The notes: a model not told the origin generated them from the sequence alone. A DNA stretch of 34,135 nt from an uncultured Lachnospiraceae bacterium (GCA_946541955.1 CAMNJZ010000015.1:1-34135), one strand, 5' to 3'; positions 10,233-19,656 are shown, numbered from the stretch's first letter. Made by a program: numbers and translations.

Positions 10233-10985
10233 ATGGCAAGAAGAAAAATCGTAGCAGGCAACTGGAAAATGAACAAGACTCCCAGCGAAGCAAAGGCTCT
10301 GGTCGAGATGCTGGCTCCCCTGGTACAGAACGATGATGTTGACGTAGTTTACTGCGTACCCGCTGTTGACATTACCACTGTTGTGGAAGCAACCAAGGGC
10401 ACAAACGTTGCTGTCGGCGCAGAGAACATCTCTGACAAGGACAAGGGCGCTTTCACAGGCGAGATCTCCGGTGCTATGCTGGTAGATGCAGGCGTCAAGT
10501 ATGTTATCATCGGCCACTCCGAGAGAAGAGAATACTACAAGGAAGACGATGCATTCCTGAACAGAAAGGTTCTGAAGGCATTTGAATATGGCCTGACCCC
10601 CATCCTTTGCTGCGGCGAGTCTCTTGAGCAGAGAGAGCTCGGCGTTACCATCGACTGGGTACGTCTGCAGCTTAAGAGCGACCTCCAGGGCGTTACTGCT
10701 GAGCAGGCAGCTTCCATGGTCATCGCTTATGAGCCCATCTGGGCCATCGGCACAGGCAAGGTCGCTACCACCGCACAGGCACAGGAAGTCTGCAAGGCGA
10801 TCCGTGAGCTGATCTGCGAGATGTATGGCGCTGACACTGCTGAGAAGATCCGTATCCAGTACGGCGGCTCCGTCAAGGGTTCCTCCGCTCCTGAGATCTT
10901 CGCACAGCCCGACATCGACGGCGGCCTGATCGGCGGCGCAGCTCTGACCGAAGACTTCGGCAAGATCGTAAATTATAATAAATAA
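10233..10985 (+). CDS. tpiA: Triose-phosphate isomerase
   Basis: [49 protein letters not shown]. Confidence 0.97.
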   Translation: MARRKIVAGNWKMNKTPSEAKALVEMLAPLVQNDDVDVVYCVPAVDITTVVEATKGTNVAVGAENISDKDKGAFTGEISGAMLVDAGVKYVIIGHSERREYYKEDDAFLNRKVLKAFEYGLTPILCCGESLEQRELGVTIDWVRLQLKSDLQGVTAEQAASMVIAYEPIWAIGTGKVATTAQAQEVCKAIRELICEMYGADTAEKIRIQYGGSVKGSSAPEIFAQPDIDGGLIGGAALTEDFGKIVNYNK

Positions 10986-11020
10986 TTTACAGGATCTGAT
11001 TTTTTATACCAAACAAAGTG

Positions 11021-11058
11021 GACTGCAGTCTGTGATGCTTCACAGACTGCAGTCTTTT
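11021..11058 (+). terminator. Rho-independent terminator after tpiA
   Basis: GACTGCAGTCTGTGA-TGCT-TCACAGACTGCAGTC followed by TTTT. Confidence 0.85.
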
Positions 11059-11139
11059 CCTTTGCTTGCAGGCTTTTCCTATTTGTGTATAATGAGAGTA
11101 CTCTAAAGAAAAAGCATTCGTTTTTGAAAGGAAGGATCC

Positions 11140-12480
11140 ATGACGCCTGAAAATGTTGTTGTGATCGGCGCCGGCGCCGCAGGCCTGATGGCTGCTGCCG
11201 CAGCGGCGGAAAAAGGACATCAGGTCACTGTCTATGAACACAATGAAAAAGCGGGAAAGAAGATTTATATCACCGGCAAGGGCAGGTGCAATCTGACCAA
11301 CGCCTGCGACGCGGAGGAATTCTTCACCCATGTGGTCCGGAATCCCAAATTTGTGTACAGCGCCTATTATCAGTATGACCAGCAGCGGGTCATGGACTTT
11401 ATGGAAGCAAACGGCTGCCCTGTCAAGGTGGAAAGGGGGAAGAGGGTCTTTCCTGTTTCAGACCACGCCTCCGATGTGACAAAGGCCTTTACAGACTTTC
11501 TGCGAAAGAAGCATGTGAGAGTCTTCTACAATCAGGGGGTCAGAGAGATCCTGACAGAGGATCTGGAAAGCGCCGTTCCATCCCCTGCCCCCTCCGGAGA
11601 TCCAAAATACGCCAAAAAGGCCGGAAAAAACAAAAAGCCGGTCCAGACAAAGGCCGTAAGAGGGGTGGCCCTGGAGGACGGCAGGACGGTGCCCTGCAGC
11701 AGGGTCATCCTCTGCACGGGCGGCAGATCCTATCCCTCCACTGGCTCTACAGGAGACGGCTACAGGCTTTCCATGGACCTGGGCCATAGCATCGAAGAGC
11801 CCGCTCCTTCTCTGGTCCCTCTGACTGTGAAGGAAGCCTGGCCTCTGGACTTGCAGGGCCTTGCCTTAAAGAATGTATCGGTATCCTTCTATCCGCTGGA
11901 CCAGGAAGGAAAGGGAAAGAAAAAGCCGGTCTTTGAAGACTTTGGGGAGATGCTGTTTACCCATTTCGGAATCTCCGGTCCCATCATCCTGACGGGCTCC
12001 TGCAGCTTGGATTTTCGAAGGCACCCAGAGGGCTACAGGCTTTTTCTGAACCTGAAGCCGGCCATTCCCTCCGGGGAGCTGGAAGAGCGGCTCTTTCGGG
12101 AATTTGCCCTGGCCCCCGGAAAGAAGCTCGCCAACGCCCTCCGGTCCCTGTTTCCCCAGCGCCTTGCGGAAGCAGTGGCAGACCTGTCCGGGCTCGGACA
12201 GGACCTGGAGGTGAGAAAGATCGACGCCCAGGGGATCCATGCCATTGCGGGCCTCATCCAGGCCCTGCCCATGACCGTGACCGGGACCAGGGGATTTGCG
12301 GAGGCCATCGTTACCAGAGGAGGCATTTCCACCAGGGAGATCAACCCCTCCACCATGGAATCCAAACTGGTGCAGGGACTCTACTTCGCAGGAGAAGTCA
12401 TCGATATCGACGCCCATACGGGCGGCTTTAATCTGCAGCTGGCCTGGTCCACAGGACACCTTGCGGGATGGAGCGTCTGA
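11140..12480 (+). CDS. NAD(P)/FAD-dependent oxidoreductase, HI0933/BaiN-like family
   Basis: VVVIGAGAAGLMAA…NEKAGKKIYITGKGRCNLTNAC, TGGRSYPSTGSTGDG, TRGGISTREINPSTMESKLVQGLYFAGEVIDIDAHTGGFNLQLAWSTG. Confidence 0.92.
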   Translation: MTPENVVVIGAGAAGLMAAAAAAEKGHQVTVYEHNEKAGKKIYITGKGRCNLTNACDAEEFFTHVVRNPKFVYSAYYQYDQQRVMDFMEANGCPVKVERGKRVFPVSDHASDVTKAFTDFLRKKHVRVFYNQGVREILTEDLESAVPSPAPSGDPKYAKKAGKNKKPVQTKAVRGVALEDGRTVPCSRVILCTGGRSYPSTGSTGDGYRLSMDLGHSIEEPAPSLVPLTVKEAWPLDLQGLALKNVSVSFYPLDQEGKGKKKPVFEDFGEMLFTHFGISGPIILTGSCSLDFRRHPEGYRLFLNLKPAIPSGELEERLFREFALAPGKKLANALRSLFPQRLAEAVADLSGLGQDLEVRKIDAQGIHAIAGLIQALPMTVTGTRGFAEAIVTRGGISTREINPSTMESKLVQGLYFAGEVIDIDAHTGGFNLQLAWSTGHLAGWSV

Positions 12481-12535
12481 CCGTATAATGGAACAAGCGG
12501 GCGAATCCCGCAGTGAGTATGAGAGGAGATGGAGC

Positions 12536-13204
12536 ATGGGAAAGAACATTGCCATTGACGGCCCTGCAGGAGCCGGTAAAAGTACGATTGCAAAAAGGGT
12601 AGCGGCAGCGCTTTCATATATATATGTAGATACAGGCGCCATGTACAGGGCGATGGCCCTCTTCCTGATCCGGAAGGGCATTTCTCCCGATGACAGCGCC
12701 GCCATCAGCGCCTCCTGTGACGATGCGGACATTTCCATCGAGTTTATTGACGGAGAACAGGCCGTGATCCTCAACGGCGAGAATGTGAACGCCTTCCTCC
12801 GCACCGAGGAGGTCGGCAATATGGCGTCCAAAAGCTCCACCAATCCTGACGTCAGAAACAAAATGTCCGCCCTGCAGAAGAAGATCGGCAGGGAGAAGGA
12901 TGTGGTCATGGACGGCCGGGATATAGGGACCGTTGTCCTTCCCGATGCTCCCTGCAAGATTTATCTGACCGCCTCGGTGGAGGTCCGGGCAGAACGCCGT
13001 TTTAAGGAGCTGCAGGCCAGAGGGATCGATGCGGATCTTTCCGTCATTGCGGCGGAGATTGCGGAAAGAGACCACAGGGATATGACCAGAGAGCATGCGC
13101 CTTTAAAGCAGGCGGAGGATGCAGTCCTGGTGGATTCCTCCTCTATGACCATTGATGAGGTGGCAGAGCGGATTCTGGCCATTTATCATGAAAAGGTTGG
13201 GTGA
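12536..13204 (+). CDS. cmk: Cytidylate kinase
   Basis: KNIAIDGPAGAGKSTIAKRVA, VDTGAMYRA, VMDGRDIGTVVLPDA; start at ATG 12536 (ORF track begins at 12296 upstream). Confidence 0.94.
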   Translation: MGKNIAIDGPAGAGKSTIAKRVAAALSYIYVDTGAMYRAMALFLIRKGISPDDSAAISASCDDADISIEFIDGEQAVILNGENVNAFLRTEEVGNMASKSSTNPDVRNKMSALQKKIGREKDVVMDGRDIGTVVLPDAPCKIYLTASVEVRAERRFKELQARGIDADLSVIAAEIAERDHRDMTREHAPLKQAEDAVLVDSSSMTIDEVAERILAIYHEKVG

Positions 13205-14085
13205 AAGGCATCGTGGAGAGCGGTAAAAAAGTAGTTACAGCAAAGAGCGCGGGCTTTTGCTTTGGCGTGAAAAGAGCCGTGGATACGGTCTATGAAGAGG
13301 TGGAGAAGGGCGGCCCTATCTTTACCTATGGGCCCGTCATCCACAACGAATCCGTGATCAGCGACCTTGAAAAGAAAGGGGTCAGGATCATTCATTCCGT
13401 GGAGGACCTGGAAGGCCTGAAGGAGGGCACCGTCATTCTGCGGTCCCACGGCGTATCCAGACAGGAGGAGGAGGCCATCCGGGCCACCGGTCTCAAGGTG
13501 GTGGATACGACCTGTCCTTTCGTAAAAAGGATCCACAATACCGTGGCCAGAGAAAGCGAAAAGGGCAGACAGATCGTGATCATCGGCGCGGCGGATCATC
13601 CGGAAGTCGAAGGAATCCGGGGCTGGTCCCAGACCCCTGCGGCCGTGATTGCCACGGAGGAAGAGGCAGAGAACTTCAGCTGCCCCAGGGACAGGGAAAT
13701 ATGTGTGGTTTCCCAAACAACCTTCAACGCAATAAAATTTGAAAAATTAGTTGCCATATTAAGGCAAAATGGCTATACTATAATTTGTGTGAATACTATC
13801 TGCAATGCGACGCATGAAAGGCAGACCGAGGCCCAGGAAATTGCCGCTCATGCCGACATTATGATTGTAATAGGTGGGAAGACAAGTTCGAATTCTGCAA
13901 AGCTTTATGAAATTTGCAGAGAACGATGTCCGAAGACCTTTTTCATACAAACGCGGGAAGACTTGGATCTGGAACTGGACGGAACGGAGAAGGTGATAGG
14001 GATTACCGCCGGGGCGTCAACCCCAAAAAGAATAATTGAGGAGGTTCAAAGTAAATGTCAGAACAAACTTTTGAACAAATGTTAA
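13201..14085 (+). CDS. ispH: 4-hydroxy-3-methylbut-2-enyl diphosphate reductase
   Basis: SAGFCFGVKRAVDTV, HNESVISDLEKKGV, RSHGVSR, DTTCPFVKRIH, VNTICNATHERQTEA, GGKTSSNSAKLYEIC, ITAGASTPKRIIEEV; GTG start overlaps cmk stop by 4 nt. Confidence 0.95.
   Translation: MKGIVESGKKVVTAKSAGFCFGVKRAVDTVYEEVEKGGPIFTYGPVIHNESVISDLEKKGVRIIHSVEDLEGLKEGTVILRSHGVSRQEEEAIRATGLKVVDTTCPFVKRIHNTVARESEKGRQIVIIGAADHPEVEGIRGWSQTPAAVIATEEEAENFSCPRDREICVVSQTTFNAIKFEKLVAILRQNGYTIICVNTICNATHERQTEAQEIAAHADIMIVIGGKTSSNSAKLYEICRERCPKTFFIQTREDLDLELDGTEKVIGITAGASTPKRIIEEVQSKCQNKLLNKC
13751..13784 (+). promoter_or_regulatory. Candidate internal promoter within ispH driving rpsA
   Basis: TTGCCA (13751-13756), 17-bp spacer, TATACT (13774-13779), overlapping TATAAT at 13779-13784, in an AT-rich island. 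Confidence 0.45.
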
Positions 14086-15212
14086 ACGAATCATTTAAGA
14101 CAATTCACACGGGGGAAGCGGTAGAAGGTATCGTCATTGACGTTAAGCCTGATGAAGCCATTCTGAACATTGGCTACAAATCTGATGGCGTCCTGACAAG
14201 AAGCGAATACACAAACGACAGTTCCGTTGACCTGACGGAAGTCCTTCACATCGGCGACAAGCTGGATGTCAAGGTTCTGAAGACAAATGACGGTGACGGC
14301 CAGGTCGTTCTTTCTTATAAGAGACTTGCAGCAGATCGCGGCAACAAGAGAATCGAAGAAGCATACAACAACAAGGAAGTTCTTTCCGCAGAGGTTACCC
14401 AGGTCCTTTCCGGCGGCCTGAGCGTAGTCGTTGACGAAGTCAGAGTATTTATCCCTGCCAGCCTCGTTTCCGACATCTATGAGAGAGATCTCAACAAGTA
14501 TCTGGGTCAGACCATCGAGTTCGTGATCACAGAGTACAACCCTCACAGACGCAGATATATCGGCGACCGCAAGCAGCTCCTGGTAGCTCAGCGCGCTGAG
14601 ATGCAGAAGAAACTCTTCGAGACCATCCATGTGGATGATATCGTTGAGGGTACTGTTAAGAACATCACCGACTTTGGCGCATTCATCGATCTGGGCGGCG
14701 CTGATGGCCTGCTTCACATCTCTGAAATGAGCTGGGGCCGTGTTGAGAATCCCAAGAAGGTCTTCAAGGTTGGCGAGAAGCTCAGAGTCCTCATTAAGGA
14801 CATTCAGGGCACAAAGATCGCTCTGTCCCTGAAGTTCCCTGAGTCCAATCCCTGGGCCGGCGCTGCTGAGAAGTATGCAGTTGGTACCGTTGTTACCGGT
14901 AAGGTAGCAAGGATGACTGACTTTGGTGCATTTGTTGAGCTTGAGCCCGGCATCGACGCCCTGCTTCATGTTTCCCAGATCGCCAGAGAGCACATCGAGA
15001 AGCCTTCTGATGTTCTGAAGACCGGTCAGGAAGTTACTGCTAAGATTGTTGACTTCAACGAAGACAACAACAAGATCAGCCTTTCCATCAAGCAGATGCT
15101 GATCGAGCAGGAGAGAGCAAGACGCGCTGAAGAGCGTGCAAGAGAGAATGCTGACGTCGTTTCCGTAGATATCGAAGCAGCCATCGCTGCCCAGAAGGAC
15201 GACGAGGAATAA
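14055..15212 (+). CDS. rpsA: 30S ribosomal protein S1-like protein with multiple S1 domains
   Basis: S1 repeats: EGIVIDVKPDEAILNIGYKSDGVL…, EGTVKNITDFGAFIDLGGADGLLHISEMSW…, TGKVARMTDFGAFVELEPGIDALLHVSQIA…; GAGGAGGTTC SD upstream. Confidence 0.93.
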   Translation: MSEQTFEQMLNESFKTIHTGEAVEGIVIDVKPDEAILNIGYKSDGVLTRSEYTNDSSVDLTEVLHIGDKLDVKVLKTNDGDGQVVLSYKRLAADRGNKRIEEAYNNKEVLSAEVTQVLSGGLSVVVDEVRVFIPASLVSDIYERDLNKYLGQTIEFVITEYNPHRRRYIGDRKQLLVAQRAEMQKKLFETIHVDDIVEGTVKNITDFGAFIDLGGADGLLHISEMSWGRVENPKKVFKVGEKLRVLIKDIQGTKIALSLKFPESNPWAGAAEKYAVGTVVTGKVARMTDFGAFVELEPGIDALLHVSQIAREHIEKPSDVLKTGQEVTAKIVDFNEDNNKISLSIKQMLIEQERARRAEERARENADVVSVDIEAAIAAQKDDEE

Positions 15213-15235
15213 TTCCTCTCCCCGATAAGTGACAT

Positions 15236-15274
15236 TAAAAAACCCATCCGCAGTTTTGCGGATGGGTCTTTTTA
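15236..15274. terminator. Shared terminator between convergent rpsA and yprB-like gene
   Basis: AAAAAACCCATCCGCA-GTTT-TGCGGATGGGTCTTTTT. Confidence 0.88.
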
Positions 15275-16405
15275 TTACCGGGACAGGAGATGTGCGTAAA
15301 CATGAAAGGCGTAATCTGAAAGGAAATTTCTGTCCCGTTTCAGATCGTCTGTAAATTCGAAAAAGAGGCCGGGATCCTTGTAGGCCTGCTTGAAGAAGGG
15401 TTTGCGGAAGAGCTCACCCCTGGCATCCGGCCACTGGGGCAGATAAAAGGAGGTCTTTCTGGTATAGCAGGTCTCGGCTCTTGCGGGGACCTTGTTCTCC
15501 TTGTCCACATAGGCCGCGATATACTTATGGACGGCCGTATCCTCGTCGGGCAGATAGTAGTAGTCCTTGTAATTGGCATAGAAGTACTTCATTTCCTCAT
15601 TGTAGATGGGGATCTTGAGTACGCCGCCCTGTCCTTCGATCTTCAGATAACACTTGTCGGCGGAGGCGTGGAGAGGTGCGGGAATGATCAGGTCCGTATC
15701 AAAATAGAGGATCAGCTCCTCACAGCGGTTCCCTTCCGCATCGTTGTAATAATCCGCCTGGGCCCTTTTGACCCGGATGCCGAGAGTGGGCAGATAACGG
15801 TATATAAATATGGGGACCAGGGAGAGGAGGCCTTCCAGGTCTGCTTCGTTATGCAGGATCAGGGGATCCAGGAGCTCCTTGCAGGGGTTGCCCAGATATT
15901 TCTGGTAGACCTTGATCAGATCCTTGCCGGACTGGTCCTCCGTGCGGCCGGTGCCGAAATATTCCTCCACGGTCTGCTGTCTGTAATCAGGCAGGCCCAG
16001 AATGTTGCGGTAGGGCTGCAGGATCCGGTAGAGATCCCGGGAATCCATGGAGGCCAGGGGGCTTGTCAGGCCGTGCTGCTCCATGCGGGTCTTCAAAAAG
16101 GGCAGATCGAAGCGGTTTCCATTGTAATGGACCAGGACCCGGGACCTTTCTGCAAAGATCAGGAAGGAGGAGAGCAGCTGCTTCTCATCGGTGCCTGTGT
16201 TGTCGAACCACTGGATCAGGTGCCAGCCGTCCGTTTCATAATAGAGGCAGCCGATCAGATAGATCCTGCTCTGGGCAGGCGAGAGGCCTGTCGTTTCTAT
16301 ATCCAGAAAGAGAAGATCTGAAAGAGGGGCTTCCTTTTCCAGAATGTTTTCGATGACCTGGAGATATTCGTCTTCAATATCCAGGAGCTTGGTGATGATT
16401 CGCAT
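15275..16405 (-). CDS. Ribonuclease H-like/exonuclease domain protein, YprB family
   Basis: LLFLDIETTGLSPAQSRIYLIGCLYYE, VHYNGNRFDLPFLKTRM, YNDAEG; DEDD-type exonuclease motifs. Confidence 0.85.
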   Translation of the reverse strand: MRIITKLLDIEDEYLQVIENILEKEAPLSDLLFLDIETTGLSPAQSRIYLIGCLYYETDGWHLIQWFDNTGTDEKQLLSSFLIFAERSRVLVHYNGNRFDLPFLKTRMEQHGLTSPLASMDSRDLYRILQPYRNILGLPDYRQQTVEEYFGTGRTEDQSGKDLIKVYQKYLGNPCKELLDPLILHNEADLEGLLSLVPIFIYRYLPTLGIRVKRAQADYYNDAEGNRCEELILYFDTDLIIPAPLHASADKCYLKIEGQGGVLKIPIYNEEMKYFYANYKDYYYLPDEDTAVHKYIAAYVDKENKVPARAETCYTRKTSFYLPQWPDARGELFRKPFFKQAYKDPGLFFEFTDDLKRDRNFLSDYAFHVYAHLLSR

Positions 16406-16551
16406 AGGTTTACCTCCGGCCAGGGGCCGTACGCTGTTTGGCTACAGTCTATCATATCTGTTATGGAAACTGCAAATAATAGAGTTTCCTAAAAGAGCAG
16501 GAATGTGTTACACTATCAGCATTAAAAAGACAAAAAGGAAGGATCTTATCT

Positions 16552-18036
16552 ATGGAAGTATTATATAAGAGCACCCGTTCCGACAGCAGACCCATCACAG
16601 CCTCCAGAGCCATTCTGCAGGGCCTTTCCGATGACGGCGGCCTCTTTGTGCCCCTGACCATCCCTGCCCTGGACCACAGTCTGGAGGACTTTGCGTCCAT
16701 GTCCTATCAGGAAACAGCCTATCAGGTCATGAAGCTCCTTCTGACCGACTATACGGAGGAAGAGCTGCGGGGCTGCATTAACAGAGCCTATGACGCCAAG
16801 TTTGACATACCGGAGATCACAAGGCTCCACAGGACTTCAGATGCATGGTATCTGGAGCTTTATCATGGCGCCACCATTGCCTTCAAGGATATGGCCCTGT
16901 CCATCCTGCCCCATCTGATGATCACAGCGGCCAAAAAGAACAACGAGGACAAGGAGATCGTGATCCTGACAGCCACCTCCGGCGATACAGGCAAGGCGGC
17001 CCTGGCCGGCTTTGCGGGAGTCGAAGGGACAAAGATCATTGTTTTTTATCCCAAGGACGGCGTATCTTCCATCCAGGAAAAGCAGATGGTGACCCAGAAG
17101 GGGGACAACACCTGCGTCATCGGGATCCGGGGCAATTTTGACGATGCCCAGAACGGGGTCAAGAAGATCTTTACCGATGAGAAGATGAAGGCGGACCTGG
17201 CGGCAGCCGGCTACCAGTTCTCCTCAGCCAATTCCATCAACATCGGCCGCCTGGTCCCCCAGATCGTATACTATGTATATTCCTATGGGAGGCTCCTGAA
17301 GGATCAGGTGATCCAGGCAGGAGACCCTGTCAACTTTGTTGTGCCGACCGGCAATTTCGGCAACATTCTGGCGGCCTATTACGCCAGGCAGATGGGCCTG
17401 CCGGTAGGGAAGCTGATCTGCGCCTCCAACTCCAACAAGGTCCTCTATGATTTCTTCCAGACCGGAGCCTATGACCGGAACAGGGAATTCATTCTGACCT
17501 CCTCCCCTTCCATGGATATCCTGATTTCCAGTAACCTGGAGAGACTGATCTACCATGTGGCCGGGAATGACGCCGCTGTCAATGCAGGCCTTATGAAGGA
17601 TCTGACCCAGAAGGGCGTCTATACCGTGACGGATGCAATGAGAAAGCAGATGGAGATCTTCTACGGTGGCTATGCCGACGAAGCGGCGACGGCTGCCCAG
17701 ATCCGGAAGATCTTTGAAAAGGATGGCTATGTCCTGGATCCCCATACGGCCGTGGCCAGCGCCGTATATGACACATATCTGGAGGAGACCGGAGACAGGA
17801 CCCCTGCCGTGATCGACTTTACGGCCAGCCCCTTCAAGTTCGAGAGGGCCGTCATGCAGGCCCTTGGCAGGCCTTCGGATCTTTCCGACCTGGATCTGGC
17901 CGACGCCCTCAGCAAGGTATCCGGTGATGCGGTGCCTGCAGCCGTGGAGGGACTGCGGACAGCCGAGATCCGTCATAAAATTGTCTGTGAGAAAGACGCT
18001 ATGGCGGAGGAAGTCAGGAAATTCCTGGGCCTCTAA
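16552..18036 (+). CDS. thrC: Threonine synthase
   Basis: LFVPLTIPAL…, FHGATIAFKDMALS-type PLP lysine motif (YHGATIAFKDMALSILPHL), LTATSGDTGKAAL, VPTGNFGNILAAYYA. Confidence 0.95.
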   Translation: MEVLYKSTRSDSRPITASRAILQGLSDDGGLFVPLTIPALDHSLEDFASMSYQETAYQVMKLLLTDYTEEELRGCINRAYDAKFDIPEITRLHRTSDAWYLELYHGATIAFKDMALSILPHLMITAAKKNNEDKEIVILTATSGDTGKAALAGFAGVEGTKIIVFYPKDGVSSIQEKQMVTQKGDNTCVIGIRGNFDDAQNGVKKIFTDEKMKADLAAAGYQFSSANSINIGRLVPQIVYYVYSYGRLLKDQVIQAGDPVNFVVPTGNFGNILAAYYARQMGLPVGKLICASNSNKVLYDFFQTGAYDRNREFILTSSPSMDILISSNLERLIYHVAGNDAAVNAGLMKDLTQKGVYTVTDAMRKQMEIFYGGYADEAATAAQIRKIFEKDGYVLDPHTAVASAVYDTYLEETGDRTPAVIDFTASPFKFERAVMQALGRPSDLSDLDLADALSKVSGDAVPAAVEGLRTAEIRHKIVCEKDAMAEEVRKFLGL

Positions 18037-18043
18037 AATCACC

Positions 18044-18072
18044 GTGCCATTCAATGCCTGATATGGTATAAT
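18044..18072 (+). promoter_or_regulatory. Candidate promoter of the 6S-like RNA
   Basis: GTGCCA (weak -35), 17 bp, perfect TATAAT at 18067-18072, about 7 nt before the closing stem of the RNA. Confidence 0.55.
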
Positions 18073-18078
18073 AAAAGT

Positions 18079-18266
18079 GCCTGAAATGTTATTTCTGCTA
18101 TTTTGAACCTACAATTACTTTAAACGGGAATCCTATATCGCTTTTGCAGATGTCACGCCTCCTGCCCCCTCGGGGGCACCGGCAGAGGAAGATTGATGCG
18201 CTGGCTGCGGTAACCCACCTGGCTGAGCGCTAGGAGTCAAAGTGCAGTTTGGCATTTCAGGCTTTT
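18079..18266 (+). ncRNA. ssrS: Probable 6S RNA (SsrS/BsrA type)
   Basis: 10-bp perfect closing stem GCCTGAAATG (18079-18088) / CATTTCAGGC (18253-18262), inner pairings CTGC/GCAG, TCCTA/TAGGA and CCTCCTGCC/GGCAGAGG, a large 5'-side bubble (GAACCTACAATTACTTTAAACGGGAATCC), about 185 nt, own TATAAT upstream, non-coding. Confidence 0.7.
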
Positions 18267-18279
18267 GTGCGCCCAAAAC

Positions 18280-18307
18280 TTGACAAAGTCTGTCAATTCC
18301 CTATAAT
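18280..18307 (+). promoter_or_regulatory. Consensus sigma-A promoter for the T-box/pheST transcript
   Basis: TTGACA (18280-18285), 16 bp, TATAAT (18302-18307). Confidence 0.88.
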
Positions 18308-18313
18308 GGGATA

Positions 18314-18567
18314 CTAGATGTTTAAAAGCACTGATGGAGACAGAACCTGCCAGGGTCCGGCAGACAGAGAAAGAGCTCACCGGCTGAAAGGCTCTTCGTA
18401 GGACTGCAGCGTTTATTCACTCCGGAGCTTTTCGTGCGAACCCCTTCTGGCAGTAGCGCGGAACGGCCGGCCCCGTTACAGGCCTTTGAGAGCCGGGCCC
18501 TTCGTCCCGGAATTCAGGTGGTACCGCGGAGTATGACTTCGTCCTGTTTGGGACGGAGTTTTTTTAT
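18314..18567 (+). promoter_or_regulatory. T-box leader (tRNA-Phe responsive) upstream of pheST
   Basis: T-box sequence AGGTGGTACCGCGG at 18516-18529; antiterminator element GGGCCCTTCGTCCC; terminator ACTTCGTCC…GGACGGAGTTTTTTT; probable specifier TTC at 18416-18418 followed by A. Confidence 0.93.
18536..18567 (+). terminator. T-box-controlled intrinsic terminator
   Basis: ACTTCGTCC-TGTTTG-GGACGGAGT followed by T-run. Confidence 0.88.
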
Positions 18568-18616
18568 TTCCGGTACTTTTATGCAGTCATCAAATTTTTT
18601 TATACAGAGGTGAATT

Positions 18617-19642
18617 ATGCAGGAGCAGATCAAAGAATTGCGGAAGCAGATGATGGACGCCATGGGCGAGATCCATTCCAAGGATGATCTTGCGGCGTTC
18701 TGGCAGAACTACCTTGGCAAAAACGGTCAGGTAGCCGGACTGATGAAGAACCTTCGCAGCGTTTCCAAGGAAGAGCGCCCTACGATGGGTAAGCTGATCA
18801 ATGAACTGAAGGCGGAGACCGAGGTCTATTATCAGAAGGCCAGAGAGAAGATGGAAGAGGCCGAGCTGGCCGCCAGAGACAAGAAGGAGCAGATCGATAT
18901 CACCATGCCCGCCAAAAAGGTGAAGGCAGGCAATCTCCATCCCCTGACTCTGACCCGGAATGAGATGGTGAACGTCTTTGCCGGCATGGGCTTTGAAATT
19001 TATGACGGCGCCGAGATCGAGGACGATGACCACAACTTCACCAGGCTCAACGTCCCCAAGAACCATCCCTCCAGGGATATGCAGGACACCTTCTATATCA
19101 CAGAAGACATTCTGCTTCGTACACAGACGTCCACCGGCCAGATCCGCTACATGGACGCCAACAAGCCCCCCATCAAGATGCTGTCTCCCGGCCGTGTTTT
19201 CAGGTCTGACTCCGATGCGACCCATTCTCCCATGTTCTCCCAGATGGAAGGCCTGGTGGTGGACAAGCACATCACCCTGGGCGATCTGCAGGGCATGCTG
19301 GAGAAATTCTGCCAGCAGATCTTCGGGGAGAGCGTCAGGACAAGGCTTCGTCCCTCCTATTTCCCTTTCACAGAGCCCTCTGTGGAAATTGACGTGTCCT
19401 GCTTCAAGTGCGGCGGCAAGGGCTGCAGCCTCTGCAAGGGCACAGGCTGGATCGAGATCCTGGGCGGCGGCGTTGTCCACCACAAGGTCCTGGCCAACTG
19501 CGGCATTGACCCCAGCGTATATTCCGGCTTTGCCTTCGGCATCGGCATTGAGCGTGTCGCCATGCTCAAATACGGAATCAACAACATTGGCCTGCTGACC
19601 CAGAACGATCTTCGTTTCCTCAAGCAGTTCAGAGAAGTCTAA
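18617..19642 (+). CDS. pheS: Phenylalanine--tRNA ligase alpha subunit
   Basis: HPLTLTRNEMVNVFAGMGFEIYDG…, THSPMFSQMEGLVVDK, FGIGIERVAMLKYGINNI. Confidence 0.97.
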   Translation: MQEQIKELRKQMMDAMGEIHSKDDLAAFWQNYLGKNGQVAGLMKNLRSVSKEERPTMGKLINELKAETEVYYQKAREKMEEAELAARDKKEQIDITMPAKKVKAGNLHPLTLTRNEMVNVFAGMGFEIYDGAEIEDDDHNFTRLNVPKNHPSRDMQDTFYITEDILLRTQTSTGQIRYMDANKPPIKMLSPGRVFRSDSDATHSPMFSQMEGLVVDKHITLGDLQGMLEKFCQQIFGESVRTRLRPSYFPFTEPSVEIDVSCFKCGGKGCSLCKGTGWIEILGGGVVHHKVLANCGIDPSVYSGFAFGIGIERVAMLKYGINNIGLLTQNDLRFLKQFREV

Positions 19643-19656
19643 GGAGGTGTCCGACC

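Noticed and set aside
8969-10276. 435-aa antisense ORF opposite pgk
   Set aside because: Mirror of a highly codon-biased glycolytic gene; no motif support
14041-14085. Programmed -1 frameshift joining ispH to rpsA
   Set aside because: No X XXY YYZ heptamer in the overlap in the ispH frame, and rpsA has a good SD and ATG of its own
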